DNA of 64,000 nucleotides from Leuconostoc mesenteroides subsp. mesenteroides ATCC 8293 (GCF_000014445.1 NC_008531.1:1147001-1211000); one strand, 5' to 3'. Shown: positions 17,413-26,793, counted from the stretch's first letter. Made by a program: numbers and translations. The notes: generated by a model not told the origin, from the sequence alone.

Positions 17413-18237
17413 TTATTCCTCAATTGCTTTCTTCATAAGATTTCTGTCAGCTGGCCTGTCGAACCAATATTCAAAGCTTAGCGCTCCTTGATTGACTAAC
17501 ATCGGCAAACCATTTAATGTTGCTAATCCACGTTGGTTAGCAGATTTCAATAATGTAGTTTGTTGATTACGATAAATCATGTCCACCACCAAGGCGTGCT
17601 GTGGTAGTAATGCTATTTGCAAATCCGTTAATAGCGTCCGCAAATCATTCATCCCAACGGTGGTGGCATTGATAAGCATATCAGCACGCTTTAATGCTTT
17701 GGTGAGCATCTGATTATCTGCTAAATCCTCTAGATGCCCATTCCCCTCACTAAGATAGCTAATCTCTGCTTTTCGCTCATGCCAATCTTCATGAACTCTA
17801 TTAAACACAATTAATTCCCTCACGCCATACAGTTTCGCAGTGGCAATCACTGATCTAGCTGCTCCGCCAGTACCCAGTACAATAACCATTTCTTTGGGTT
17901 GGCGAGAATTAATACTTTGCCAGAACCCGTCTCCATCTGTGTTAGTGCCAATCAGATGCCCTTTAACACTTTTAACCGTATTCACCGCATGAAGCCGCTG
18001 AGATATTGGCGATAGCTCATCCAAATATTGAATAATTTCATTTTTAAACGGTGTTGAAACATTGAATCCGCCTACGTGTAGGGCTTTTAATCCAACGATG
18101 GCCTCTTCAAGTTTTTCTGGTAAAATGTTGAAAGCGTGATAGTGTGCATCAATACCATATTCAGCTATCATCATGTTTTGCATTTGCGGCGAACGTGAAT
18201 GTCCGGCCGGATGCGCGATTAATCCATATAAAGTCAT
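17413..18237 (-). CDS. aroE: Shikimate dehydrogenase
   Basis: 274-residue NADP-dependent reductase of dehydroshikimate. Motifs are HSRSPQMQN (substrate serines), NVSTPFKNEI (catalytic Lys; STPFK where many enzymes have TIPHK), NTDGDGF (Asp), VLGTGGAARSV (Rossmann loop), NATTVGM and NQGALSFEYW. Length is normal. Overlaps tkt by 4 bases. Confidence 0.95.
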   Translation of the reverse strand: MTLYGLIAHPAGHSRSPQMQNMMIAEYGIDAHYHAFNILPEKLEEAIVGLKALHVGGFNVSTPFKNEIIQYLDELSPISQRLHAVNTVKSVKGHLIGTNTDGDGFWQSINSRQPKEMVIVLGTGGAARSVIATAKLYGVRELIVFNRVHEDWHERKAEISYLSEGNGHLEDLADNQMLTKALKRADMLINATTVGMNDLRTLLTDLQIALLPQHALVVDMIYRNQQTTLLKSANQRGLATLNGLPMLVNQGALSFEYWFDRPADRNLMKKAIEE

Positions 18238-20156
18238 TGTAACTCCTGTGTGATTTTATCGACGATATCTTCAGCATTAAATCCAAATTCGTCAAGAGCT
18301 ATTTGTGCTGCCGCACTCATACCAAATTCATCAATACCAAATATTACGCCATCATTGCCAGCAATTCCTTGCCAACCCAATGTTGTTCCTGCCTCTATTA
18401 TCACATTTTTTGTGCCCGTTTCGGGAATAATTTGTTGCTTTTTATCATCATCTAGCGCTAAGAATCGCGACAGATTTGGCATGGAAACAACGTTTGAAGG
18501 TAGTGACAGTAATTCACTCACCTTCTGTGCTATTTGGACTTCGGATCCAGTAGCAATCAAGTTAATTTTAGCCTCATCATGATGTCTTATTTGTACCGCG
18601 CCATTTTCAAATGATTGTTTTGCTTGATCTGTGCTTCCTTGAGCACCAATTTCGCCACGACTTAAAATTAAGATTGTTGGTCGATCAGTTGACGTCAACG
18701 CCCGCTGCCAAGCGCTGGCTATCTCTTCGGCTGTCCCTGGACGCAATACATCAACACCCGGAATCAGACGAAGCCCCATCAGTTGTTCAACCGGTTGATG
18801 TGTTGGTCCATCTTCGCCAACCGTAATACTGTCATGCGTAAAAACATAAATACTCGGCACATGCTGCAAGGCACTCAAACGAATAGCTGCCTTCATATAA
18901 TCCGAAAAAGCCAAGAATGTCGCGCCAAATACTTTTGTACCACCGTGTAAAGCTATCCCATTCATTACCGCGCCCATGCCAAACTCACGCACACCAAACG
19001 CAATATTTCTACCCGATCGATCATCGGCGTTGAACAATGGTGAAGCCACCACTTCAGCATTAGTAGATGCTACCAAGTCAGCTGATCCACCCCATAATTG
19101 TGGTAATTGTGTCGCAAAGTTTTGCAACACATATTTAGATATTTTTCGGCCTGCTTGTACTTTCAAATCAGTCGGTAACTCGGGGATGGTCACCGTGTTT
19201 TTAGTTGAGAATTGCAGATAATCGGTTAATTCGTCATTCAAAGGTTGTTTTTGATGCAAAAGTCTATTCGAAATTTTAGCACGCAAGTCTTCAAGCAAAT
19301 TACTTGGTAATTCAAAATTTTGTATATCAACATCAAGCGCTGATGAAAGATCTTGCAATTGTTGACTATCTAGTGGTGTGCCGTGAGCCTTGTTAGTGCC
19401 AGCGAACGGTCCAAAATCACCAATAATTGTTTTCACAGCAATCAACGTGGGCTCAGGAGACATTTTAGCATTTTCAATTGCATCGTGAATGGCTTCTAAA
19501 TCATTACCATCTGCCACCTCACGTATATCCCAACCATAACTGGCAAAGCGCGCTAGATTATTTGATATATCTGACCTTTTCTTCAAACCATCAAGACTGA
19601 CAGCATTATCATCATAAAGAACAACCAACTTACCGAGCTTTTGTTGACCAGCGAGTGACGCTACTTCATGGCTCACCCCCTCCATTAAATCCCCATCACC
19701 AACTAGCGCAAATGTAAAATGGTCAATCACTGAGGGAAATTGGTTATTGAGCTTTGCTTCAGCCATTGCCATACCAACAGCCATACCCAATCCTTGCCCA
19801 AGTGGTCCAGTTGTTGCTTCAACACCAGGCGTCACACCAACTTCTGGATGTCCAGGCGTTTTTGAATGTGGTTGTCGAAATTCTGATAAATCTTGGGCTG
19901 ACAGGTCAAAGCCAGCTGCATGTAAAGTCGCATACAGTAATGCGGCACCGTGACCAGCAGACAAAACGAAACGATCGCGATTAATCATATTAGGATTCTC
20001 GGGATCAACATTAAGTTGATTTGCATACAACTCATACAAAATTGGTGCAGCACCCAAAGCAATGCCAGGGTGCCCAGAACCAGCTTTGCTAATCATTTGG
20101 TTAGACAGCAACCTCAACGACTGAATTGTTTCTGTTGACAATGATGATGTTTTCAT
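18234..20156 (-). CDS. tkt: Transketolase
   Basis: 640-residue TPP enzyme of the pentose phosphate pathway, a source of erythrose-4-phosphate. GSGHPGIALG, GHG-AALLY, the TPP/metal motif GDGDLMEG, catalytic-His regions (AHGTPL) and the pyrimidine-domain VREFGMGAVMNG and THDSITVGEDGPTHQP are intact. The start is ATG 20154-20156 with AAGGAG 6 bases upstream; a longer frame to 20198 would translate the attenuator terminator and is rejected. As first gene of the aro operon it probably feeds DAHP synthase and comes directly under the leader attenuator. Confidence 0.95.
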   Translation of the reverse strand: MKTSSLSTETIQSLRLLSNQMISKAGSGHPGIALGAAPILYELYANQLNVDPENPNMINRDRFVLSAGHGAALLYATLHAAGFDLSAQDLSEFRQPHSKTPGHPEVGVTPGVEATTGPLGQGLGMAVGMAMAEAKLNNQFPSVIDHFTFALVGDGDLMEGVSHEVASLAGQQKLGKLVVLYDDNAVSLDGLKKRSDISNNLARFASYGWDIREVADGNDLEAIHDAIENAKMSPEPTLIAVKTIIGDFGPFAGTNKAHGTPLDSQQLQDLSSALDVDIQNFELPSNLLEDLRAKISNRLLHQKQPLNDELTDYLQFSTKNTVTIPELPTDLKVQAGRKISKYVLQNFATQLPQLWGGSADLVASTNAEVVASPLFNADDRSGRNIAFGVREFGMGAVMNGIALHGGTKVFGATFLAFSDYMKAAIRLSALQHVPSIYVFTHDSITVGEDGPTHQPVEQLMGLRLIPGVDVLRPGTAEEIASAWQRALTSTDRPTILILSRGEIGAQGSTDQAKQSFENGAVQIRHHDEAKINLIATGSEVQIAQKVSELLSLPSNVVSMPNLSRFLALDDDKKQQIIPETGTKNVIIEAGTTLGWQGIAGNDGVIFGIDEFGMSAAAQIALDEFGFNAEDIVDKITQELQ

Positions 20157-20171
20157 GAGATTCTCCTTAAA

Positions 20172-20210
20172 TAAAAATCGTACTAAGTGAGTAAACACCT
20201 AGTACGATTT
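20172..20210 (-). terminator. Attenuator terminator of the aro operon
   Basis: A 15-bp stem (20175-20189 with 20196-20210, one G-U in RNA) followed on the minus strand by TTTTTATTT, ending a few bases before the tkt Shine-Dalgarno. Its 5' arm contains CTAGGTGTTT (complement of 20193-20202), which can instead pair with an upstream segment (20246-20255), so the terminator is switchable. Confidence 0.88.
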
Positions 20211-20243
20211 AACAGAAAATTACACTCCTGAAAACATAAAAGC

Positions 20244-20378
20244 CACTAGGTGTTTAATATCAACACTTAGTGACTCAACCTTGAAAAACTTCTGGTCGCT
20301 AAGTGCGTCGTAACCGACGCACTTATAATGCGACGGCTCTACATAAACCAGAAGTAGTAATAACTATTATTTTTCAAG
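20244..20378 (-). promoter_or_regulatory. Competing-hairpin leader of the aro operon (attenuator)
   Basis: Minus-strand RNA folds: P1 (20370-20378 with 20280-20288, 9 bp), P2 (20347-20354 with 20289-20296, 8 bp), P3 (20315-20324 with 20301-20310, 10 bp), then B:C (20262-20272 with 20244-20254, one mismatch). Alternative pairs are A:B (20295-20306 with 20263-20274, 11 of 12) and C:D (20246-20255 with 20193-20202, 10 bp perfect), where D is the terminator 5' arm. The 5' strand of P2 is made of the Tyr-Phe-Trp-Phe codons of the leader peptide, linking translation to folding. Confidence 0.85.
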
Positions 20379-20392
20379 ACTTTGCTGTTCAT
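20339..20392 (-). CDS. Aromatic leader peptide (attenuation), MNSKVLKNNSYYYFWFM
   Basis: A 17-codon reading frame from ATG (20390-20392) to TAG (20339-20341). Codons 11-16 are Tyr-Tyr-Tyr-Phe-Trp-Phe, a run of aromatic residues covering all three end products of the operon. It begins about 25-30 bases after the predicted transcription start; the Shine-Dalgarno (GAG 8 bases upstream) is weak. The control codons form one arm of hairpin P2. This is the classic design of ribosome-mediated transcription attenuation: stalling at aromatic codons would open P2 and favour the antiterminator. No gene name is assigned because I know of no described homologue. Confidence 0.88.
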   Translation of the reverse strand: MNSKVLKNNSYYYFWFM

Positions 20393-20422
20393 AATTTTTC
20401 TCATTCTTATTTGATGTAATTA

Positions 20423-20451
20423 ACTATACATTCATTTATTATAAATGTCAA
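20423..20451 (-). promoter_or_regulatory. Promoter of the aro operon
   Basis: Minus-strand TTGACA (20446-20451), 17 bases, TATAGT (20423-20428): near-consensus sigma-A promoter. Immediately upstream lies a perfect 8-bp inverted repeat, agtttatt/aataaact (20453-20470), which could be an operator or a weak terminator for trpG. Confidence 0.88.
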
Positions 20452-20537
20452 CAGTTTATTAAAATAAACTTCATTACATCATTAATTCCTCATGAAAAAA
20501 GCTTTTATTCTTGCACTAGATTTCATTATTATAGTTT

Positions 20538-21110
20538 TTATTTTACGTTTGCAGTTAGCGCTATAAATTTTTCAATCATTTTTGATCCTGTCGGCGTTCC
20601 AATAGATTCAGGATGAAATTGAAAGCCGAACACTGGTAAAGTTTTATGTTGCATAGCCATTATTTCATCGTCATCTTGTGCGATGCCAACCACTTTGAAA
20701 TCTTTTGGAAAATTTTTTTTATCAAGAATGAGAGAATGATAGCGCATAATTTTGACTAATCCTGTGCTTAGTAACGGCGATGTGTCTGCTACCAGCATAT
20801 CAGAAACCTTACCATGACGAATAACAGCTGCCCGTTTAACACGCCCACCAAAAACTTCACCAATGGCTTGGTGCCCTAAACAGATGCCCAACATCGGCTT
20901 GCTGTTGGCATAGTGTCGAATCATGTTTTCCATTTCTCCTGCTTGCTCAGGTTTTCCTGGGCCAGGCGAAAAAATAATCCCGTCAGCTTTATCAGCAGTC
21001 GCATAGAGTTTCTGATCATCGTTTCTTAAAACCACTAAATCAGTCTTTGTACCTACAATTTGTGCTAGATTATAAGTAAAAGAATCATAATTATCCACGA
21101 TTAAAATCAT
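20538..21110 (-). CDS. trpG: Anthranilate synthase glutaminase component
   Basis: 190-residue class I glutamine amidotransferase. DNYDSFTYNL at the start, the oxyanion region SPGPGKPEQAG, the nucleophile motif MLGICLGHQ (Cys near 80) and the His-Glu pair in FHPESIGT complete the triad. It supplies ammonia to TrpE and could also serve PabB. It overlaps trpE by 4 bases and is the last gene of the trp operon; no clear terminator was found in the gap before the aro promoter. Confidence 0.93.
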   Translation of the reverse strand: MILIVDNYDSFTYNLAQIVGTKTDLVVLRNDDQKLYATADKADGIIFSPGPGKPEQAGEMENMIRHYANSKPMLGICLGHQAIGEVFGGRVKRAAVIRHGKVSDMLVADTSPLLSTGLVKIMRYHSLILDKKNFPKDFKVVGIAQDDDEIMAMQHKTLPVFGFQFHPESIGTPTGSKMIEKFIALTANVK

Positions 21111-22471
21111 ACATCCCCTCCAACTCGCAACAACGCTTTAGCCTTGTTAAGTGTTTCTTGGTATTCATTTTCTGCTATAGAATCATAGACAATACCAGCA
21201 CCCGCTTGCACATATCCTTTGTTACTTTTAACAACCATCGTTCGAATCGCAATGGCAAAATCCATCTGATTATCGCGAGATAAATAACCAATTGCACCGG
21301 CATAAACACCTCTTTTAACTGGTTCCATTTCGTAAATACGTTGCAGAGCACGAACCTTGGGTGCCCCAGAAACAGTTCCAGCTGGTAATGTAGCTTTCAA
21401 AGCTTCAATAGCAGGTGTGTGTGCCCTTAATTTTCCACTGACTTCAGAAACCAAATGCATAATATAACGGTATTTTTGAATTTCCAGCAAAGTTGTTACC
21501 TTGACACTGCCATATTCAGAAACTTTACCAAGATCATTCCGTCCAAGATCGACTAACATACGGTGTTCTGCTAGTTCTTTTTCATTTGTTTTCAACTCTT
21601 TAGCAATGGCAACGTCTTCTGTTAATGTTTGCCCCCGTTTACGCGTTCCCGCAATTGGATTAGTAGTTACTGTTTCTCCTCTTACTGTCACCAAGCTTTC
21701 CGGGGATGAACCAATAATTTGATAATCACCGTAGTCCATATAGTACATATACGGCGAAGGATTTGTACGACGAAGTTGCCGATAAAAATCAAACGGTTTA
21801 TCCTCAAATTCAAAACTAAAACGTTGCGACGGAACCATTTGAAACATATCGCCTTCTTGAATTAATTCCTTCGTATGATTAACGATTTTTTTAAATTGCT
21901 CAGGCGTCACATTTGATTTTGGATTTAATTCATGTAGTTTTACCGGAACAAGTTCATCAGCCACAGGTAATTTCAACTTATTTTCGATTGCAAGAACAAC
22001 GTGTTCTAAGTTCTGACGTCCCGAATAAACATTATCCACGACAATTTTTATTTTTTCTTGACGATGGTCGAAAATAACAAAAGTTTCATACAAAAATAAA
22101 TGGCTGTCGGGCATATCCAACTCATCTTTAGGTTGGTTTTCTAGTTTTTCATAGCAAGCAACCGTATCAAACCCTACATATCCAATGGCACCTCCTTGAA
22201 AAGGCAACTCCTCCACGGGCTGTTCTTGCACAACTACTAAATTTTGCAATGCCAGCAGGGGATCTTTGCTTTCACTAGTTTGGCCATCAACCGTCACCAA
22301 CATACCGTTGGTCTTAAACTCATGGACAGGATCAAGTGCGATAATTGAATAACGTGACTTTTCACTATCTGTAGGTACTGATTCTAATAAAAAACTATGT
22401 TCTCCGCGCAACCGAAAATAAGCACTGATTACTGTTAAGGTATCCGCGTCAATTGTCTTAATTTGTCGCAT
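21107..22471 (-). CDS. trpE: Anthranilate synthase component I
   Basis: 454-residue chorismate-binding enzyme. The N-terminal LLES motif in HSFLLESVPTDSEKSRYS is part of the tryptophan feedback site and distinguishes it from PabB. The C-terminal catalytic domain shows SPESLVTVRG, NPIAGTRKRG, ELAEHRMLVDLGRNDLG, PAGTVSGAPK and AGAGIVYDSIAENEY. It overlaps trpA by 14 bases. Its place after trpA rather than first in the operon is unusual. Confidence 0.95.
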   Translation of the reverse strand: MRQIKTIDADTLTVISAYFRLRGEHSFLLESVPTDSEKSRYSIIALDPVHEFKTNGMLVTVDGQTSESKDPLLALQNLVVVQEQPVEELPFQGGAIGYVGFDTVACYEKLENQPKDELDMPDSHLFLYETFVIFDHRQEKIKIVVDNVYSGRQNLEHVVLAIENKLKLPVADELVPVKLHELNPKSNVTPEQFKKIVNHTKELIQEGDMFQMVPSQRFSFEFEDKPFDFYRQLRRTNPSPYMYYMDYGDYQIIGSSPESLVTVRGETVTTNPIAGTRKRGQTLTEDVAIAKELKTNEKELAEHRMLVDLGRNDLGKVSEYGSVKVTTLLEIQKYRYIMHLVSEVSGKLRAHTPAIEALKATLPAGTVSGAPKVRALQRIYEMEPVKRGVYAGAIGYLSRDNQMDFAIAIRTMVVKSNKGYVQAGAGIVYDSIAENEYQETLNKAKALLRVGGDV

Positions 22472-23234
22472 GACGCGCTCCTTTCATGTTTTTAATAAAA
22501 TCTGTCAAATAAGATGTAGCATCCTCTGGGTGGTCTTCGATAATTTTGACAAGTGCTGAGCCAACAATAATCGCATCAGCAGATTCAAATTGTTTTGCTT
22601 GATCATATGTCGTGATGCCAAAACCAACTGCAACTGGCAAATCTGTTAACCGCTTAATCTTAGTAACGATTTCATCAGCTTCGTTTGACAATTTACTTCT
22701 AGAGCCTGTTATTCCTAAGGAACTTACTACATATATAAATCCAGAAGCACGTTCTACAATTTTCGGCAAACGATTTCCGGATTGTAATGTTACGAGTTGA
22801 ATAAAGTCGCGACCATACTGGTGGACAAGTTCCAAAAATTCATCTTGTTCTTCCATAGGCATGTCGGGCATAATAACACCCTGAATATCCAACGACTGCA
22901 TTTTGCTGAGAAATTTTTCGTACCCATATTTAAATACTGGATTTGTATACGTTAGAAAAACTAAAGGCACATCCGTGTGTTTGCGAACTTCAGCAACTAA
23001 ATTAAATACATCAGCTGTTGTTGAACCGTTTTCGAGAACCTCTTGATCAGCATTCATGATAGTGGGACCGTCAGCACTTGGATCACTAAAAGCAATGCCA
23101 ATCTCAATAAGATCTGCACCAGCCTCAGCCATATCAACAATATATTTTGCACTCTTTTCAAAATCCGGATATCCAGCTACCGCGAAACCAATAAAAGCAT
23201 TTTTATTTTCTAATGCCTGTGAAATTCTAGTCAT
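22458..23234 (-). CDS. trpA: Tryptophan synthase alpha chain
   Basis: 258-residue TIM barrel that releases indole from indole-glycerol phosphate. Catalytic Glu in LIEIGIAFSDPSADGP (about 41-56), the Asp loop in PVFKYGYEKF/GVIMPDMPMEE and the phosphate-binding VGFGITT near the C-terminus are present. Overlaps trpF by 4 bases at its start. Slightly shorter than the common 268 residues. Confidence 0.95.
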   Translation of the reverse strand: MTRISQALENKNAFIGFAVAGYPDFEKSAKYIVDMAEAGADLIEIGIAFSDPSADGPTIMNADQEVLENGSTTADVFNLVAEVRKHTDVPLVFLTYTNPVFKYGYEKFLSKMQSLDIQGVIMPDMPMEEQDEFLELVHQYGRDFIQLVTLQSGNRLPKIVERASGFIYVVSSLGITGSRSKLSNEADEIVTKIKRLTDLPVAVGFGITTYDQAKQFESADAIIVGSALVKIIEDHPEDATSYLTDFIKNMKGARHATN

Positions 23235-23806
23235 TTATTACTCCTTGCTATGCGAACCACTTCGCGCATCTTTTCTAAGTTTTTTATACCATTACATTCT
23301 GTTCCTGAACTAATATCAACAACCTTTGGTTTCAATAAAGAGATTGCCTGTTGTAAATTATCGGGGGTCAGCCCTCCTGCCAAGAAATCCAATGACTCTA
23401 GTGGCTGAAAATTTTCCCAATCAAAAGTTTTTCCGGTTCCTGCTCCTGCGTCAATCATCCGGCACATAGCTTGCGTTTTATACTGATGGTCAGGCTTCAT
23501 CACCTTAATAACTGGTAATCCCGCTTGTTGAATTTTACTAATTTCCCGTTCAGACTCATTGCCATGCAATTGAACTATTTGAATAATCTCTCTATACTTC
23601 AAAATTTCATCAGCATCTTGATTTAAGAAAACACCAACTAATGGAATCTTTGCGTCCAATTGCGAACGTATCTTTTGAGCAAGGGCAAGAGACACCAAGC
23701 GTCGCTTGTGAGGAACCAAAATAATACCAGCTAAATCAGGTCGAACTTCATTCAAGTAATCTATATCTTGTAAACGAAAATTTCCACATAATTTAATTAG
23801 CGTCAT
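23231..23806 (-). CDS. trpF: Phosphoribosylanthranilate isomerase
   Basis: 191 residues. The opening LIKLCGNF (catalytic Cys; KLCG), VGVFLNQD, VQLHGNES and the C-terminal phosphate-binding SSGTECNGIKN segment define TrpF. In place of the usual Asp-rich loop it has IDAGAGTGKTFDW, as in the family (GxGxxFDW). It overlaps trpC by 4 bases. Confidence 0.94.
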   Translation of the reverse strand: MTLIKLCGNFRLQDIDYLNEVRPDLAGIILVPHKRRLVSLALAQKIRSQLDAKIPLVGVFLNQDADEILKYREIIQIVQLHGNESEREISKIQQAGLPVIKVMKPDHQYKTQAMCRMIDAGAGTGKTFDWENFQPLESLDFLAGGLTPDNLQQAISLLKPKVVDISSGTECNGIKNLEKMREVVRIARSNK

Positions 23807-24591
23807 TTTTCGCCCCTTAACTGTTGTATGGCCGCTAATTTATCTGCAGCCTTCATGAACGTCTCACCAACTAAAATACCGTCCACGCCAATCTGTTCAA
23901 GGGTAACAACATCTGAGCGATCTTTTATACCAGATTCTGAAATAAATAAAATTTCTGGTGGAACTAATTGTCGTAAACGTTTAGTGTTGTCAAAGTCGAC
24001 CGTGAAGTCTTTTAAATTACGATTGTTCACACCAATAATTCGTGCATTTGCCTTCACTGCTCGGAGAATCTCTTCTTCATTGTGCGCTTCCACAATCACT
24101 GACAATCCTAATTCGTTTGCTAAAGATAGGTATTCTTTTAATTGTTCGTCCGTTAAAATAGCAACGATTAATAAAATGATTTGTGATCCAGCTACTTTAG
24201 CCTCATAAATCATGTATGGATCAATTGTAAAATCTTTGCGTAATACAGGAGTAGCAGAATCTGCTGCAACTGTTTTTAAAATATCAAGAGATCCCTTGAA
24301 ATAATTCTCTTCTGTCAAAACGCTTATCGCATCGACACCTGCCACCTCATAGTCTTTCGCGATCCCTTGATAATCAAACTCTGATGAAGGTACAATTTGC
24401 CCTTTCGATGGGGATGCTTGTTTAATTTCGGCAACAACTGATATTTTCTGTTGAGCTAGACTTTTTTCGAAAGGAAATTCTCTTGAAACTGTGATGTGTG
24501 CTGCTTCTTTTTGTAAGTCATGCAGCGATTTTTGAGCTTGACGCGCCAACATATTTTGACATGTTGCTGCTACTAAATCATCTAATATCAT
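23803..24591 (-). CDS. trpC: Indole-3-glycerol phosphate synthase
   Basis: 262 residues. [13 protein letters not shown] (Glu and Lys of the active site), [51 protein letters not shown] and [11 protein letters not shown] follow the IGPS pattern in order. Independent of TrpF, unlike the fused enterobacterial form. Overlaps trpD by 4 bases. Confidence 0.96.
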
Positions 24592-25613
24592 GCCGTCACC
24601 GCCCTAGAAGATGATCGCAACGCCCCTAGTTGACCTAATGCCGTTCCATTAATCAAGGTTTCTCTAGCTAGCTGAATGGCAGCATCAATGGACTGCGCTT
24701 TTTTTGCAATAAACAATGCTAGCGCAGCATTTAAAATTGCAGTATCTGCCATAGGACCAGTGATTTTCCCTGCTAAAATATGCTCTGTTATTTTAGCATT
24801 TTCAATTGGTGTACCCCCTTGTAAGGATTCAATAGAAACATAGTCAAATCCATAATCTTGTGGGTCGAAAGTGGCCTCTCTAATATGACCATTCGATAAT
24901 ATGGCCAAATCAGTTTTAGTTGTTAATGTCACCTCATCTAAACCATCTTGTCCATGAACCAATATAGCTTCTTGAACACCTAATTCTGACAATACATTTG
25001 CTAGTGGTACTAGTAACTCTTTTGTGTAAACCCCCACCAACATTGTACGTGGACGTGTTGGATTCGTTAATGGCCCAAGGATATTAAAAATAGTACGAAA
25101 TCCCAGGCTTTTACGAATTGATCCAACATACTTCATTGCCGGATGAAACGAGCGTGCAAATAAAAACGTTTGCCCAGCATTCGCTAAAACATCAGTCGCT
25201 TGTTCTGGTGTTAAATCAATGGTAACCCCAAGTGCTTCCAATGCATCTGCCGTACCTGATTTAGAACTAGCAGCACGATTTCCATGCTTGACGACAGGCA
25301 CCCCCGCTCCAGCTACAATGAAACTAGCCGTTGTCGAAATGTTGAATGTACCGGACAAATCACCACCAGTTCCGACAATGTCCATTGCCTCAAATTCTGA
25401 TGGAATTGTCTTTGCATGATCAATCATGGCCCGAGCCGAGCCAACTATTTCCGAAACAGCTTCTTTTTTTGCGGCTAATCCCATTAAGTAAGCTGCAATT
25501 TCAGGGTCAGACACTTTGCCGTCCATAATATCGTTCATTACTTTCTGAGCCATATCATCTGTCAAATTTTTTTGCACGAGCAAGGTTTTAAGTGCTTCTT
25601 GAATATTACTCAT
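24588..25613 (-). CDS. trpD: Anthranilate phosphoribosyltransferase
   Basis: 341-residue class III phosphoribosyltransferase. [17 protein letters not shown] (PRPP loop, about 79-95), [39 protein letters not shown] and NILGPLTNP are diagnostic. Start ATG 25611-25613 is chosen because AAAGGAG lies 9 bases upstream within the end of trpB; a TTG at 25622 would also be in frame. It overlaps trpB by 8 bases. Confidence 0.95.
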
Positions 25614-26793
25614 GAATATCAACTCCTTTATAACGGGCTATCGCAGCAACGTCTTTGTCACCTCGACCACTCAGATTAACCATTATTTGTTGATCTTTTC
25701 TCATTTTTGGTGCTAATTTCATTGCATAGGCTACTGCGTGTGCGCTTTCAATTGCAGCAATTACACCCTCTGTTTTTGCAATGTATTCAAATGCATCAAC
25801 TGCTTCATCATCTGTAATCGGTACATAAGTTGCTCGGTGAATATCCTTTAGATAAACATGCTCCGGTCCGATGCCAGGATAGTCCAATCCTGCAGAAATA
25901 CTGTAAACAGGATCAATTTGCCCATCGGCTGATTGTAAAAATTGGGATTTCATACCATGAAAAACACCTTTTGAACCTAGTGCCATGGTTGCAGCTGTTT
26001 GATCAGTTTTTACGCCTTTTCCAGCGGCTTCAACGCCAATCAATTCCACTTCTGCGTCATCAATGAACTTAGCGAAAGCACCAATTGCATTCGATCCACC
26101 ACCAACGGCAGCAATTACAGCGTCTGGCAGTTTTCCAGTCATTTCTAAGAATTGCCTTCTGGCTTCCTCACTTATAACCGATTGGAAATATTTAACCATT
26201 TCTGGGAAGGGATATGGACCAACCGCTGAACCAAGTACATAGAAAGTATCATCAATTCTTTTTGTCCAGTCTTGAAATGTTGCGTTCACTGCATCTTTTA
26301 AGACTTGTGTTCCTGTTGTCACCGCATGAACTTTGGCCCCTAGTAGCTCCATGCGATAAACATTCAACGCCTGTCGTTCTGTATCCTCCTTGCCCATAAA
26401 AATTTCTGCTTCCATACCAAACAATGCCGCAGCCGTAGCTGTTGCCACGCCATGTTGTCCGGCACCTGTTTCAGCAATTAAACGTGTTTTACCCATTTTT
26501 TTGGCAATTAATGCTTGCCCTAAAACATTGTTAATTTTATGAGCACCAGTGTGATTTAAATCTTCTCTCTTTAGATAAATTTGCGCACCACCTAAGTCTT
26601 CAGACATATTTTTTGCATAATATAACATAGATGGTCGGTTCGCGTAATTGTCGAATAAATCTTTCAATTCACTTTTAAAAGCTGGATCCTCTTTATATTT
26701 ATTGAATGCCTCTGTGACTTCATTAATTGCTGGCATTAGCAATTCTGGAACAAATTGTCCCCCATATTCTCCGTAATAACCTTTTCTTGTCAT
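25606..26793 (-). CDS. trpB: Tryptophan synthase beta chain
   Basis: 395-residue PLP enzyme that joins indole and serine. YFGEYGGQ-like [13 protein letters not shown] start, PLP lysine in HTGAHKINN (about 83-91), ETGAGQHG, the phosphate loop GGGSNAIG and the C-terminal SGRGDKD are all intact. First gene after the T-box leader, with GAGGAATAAG before the ATG. A beta chain leading the operon is unusual. Confidence 0.96.

Noticed and set aside
20157-20198. N-terminal extension of transketolase
   Set aside because: It translates the attenuator terminator; ATG 20156 has a strong Shine-Dalgarno and starts the family's usual N-terminus.
20244-20378. Aro leader as a T-box
   Set aside because: The conserved AGGGTGG-ACCGCG core is absent; the fold and the leader peptide fit attenuation by translation instead.
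20538-22471. trpE-trpG as para-aminobenzoate synthase genes
   Set aside because: The LLES feedback motif of TrpE is present, and the pair is coupled to trpA by overlap.
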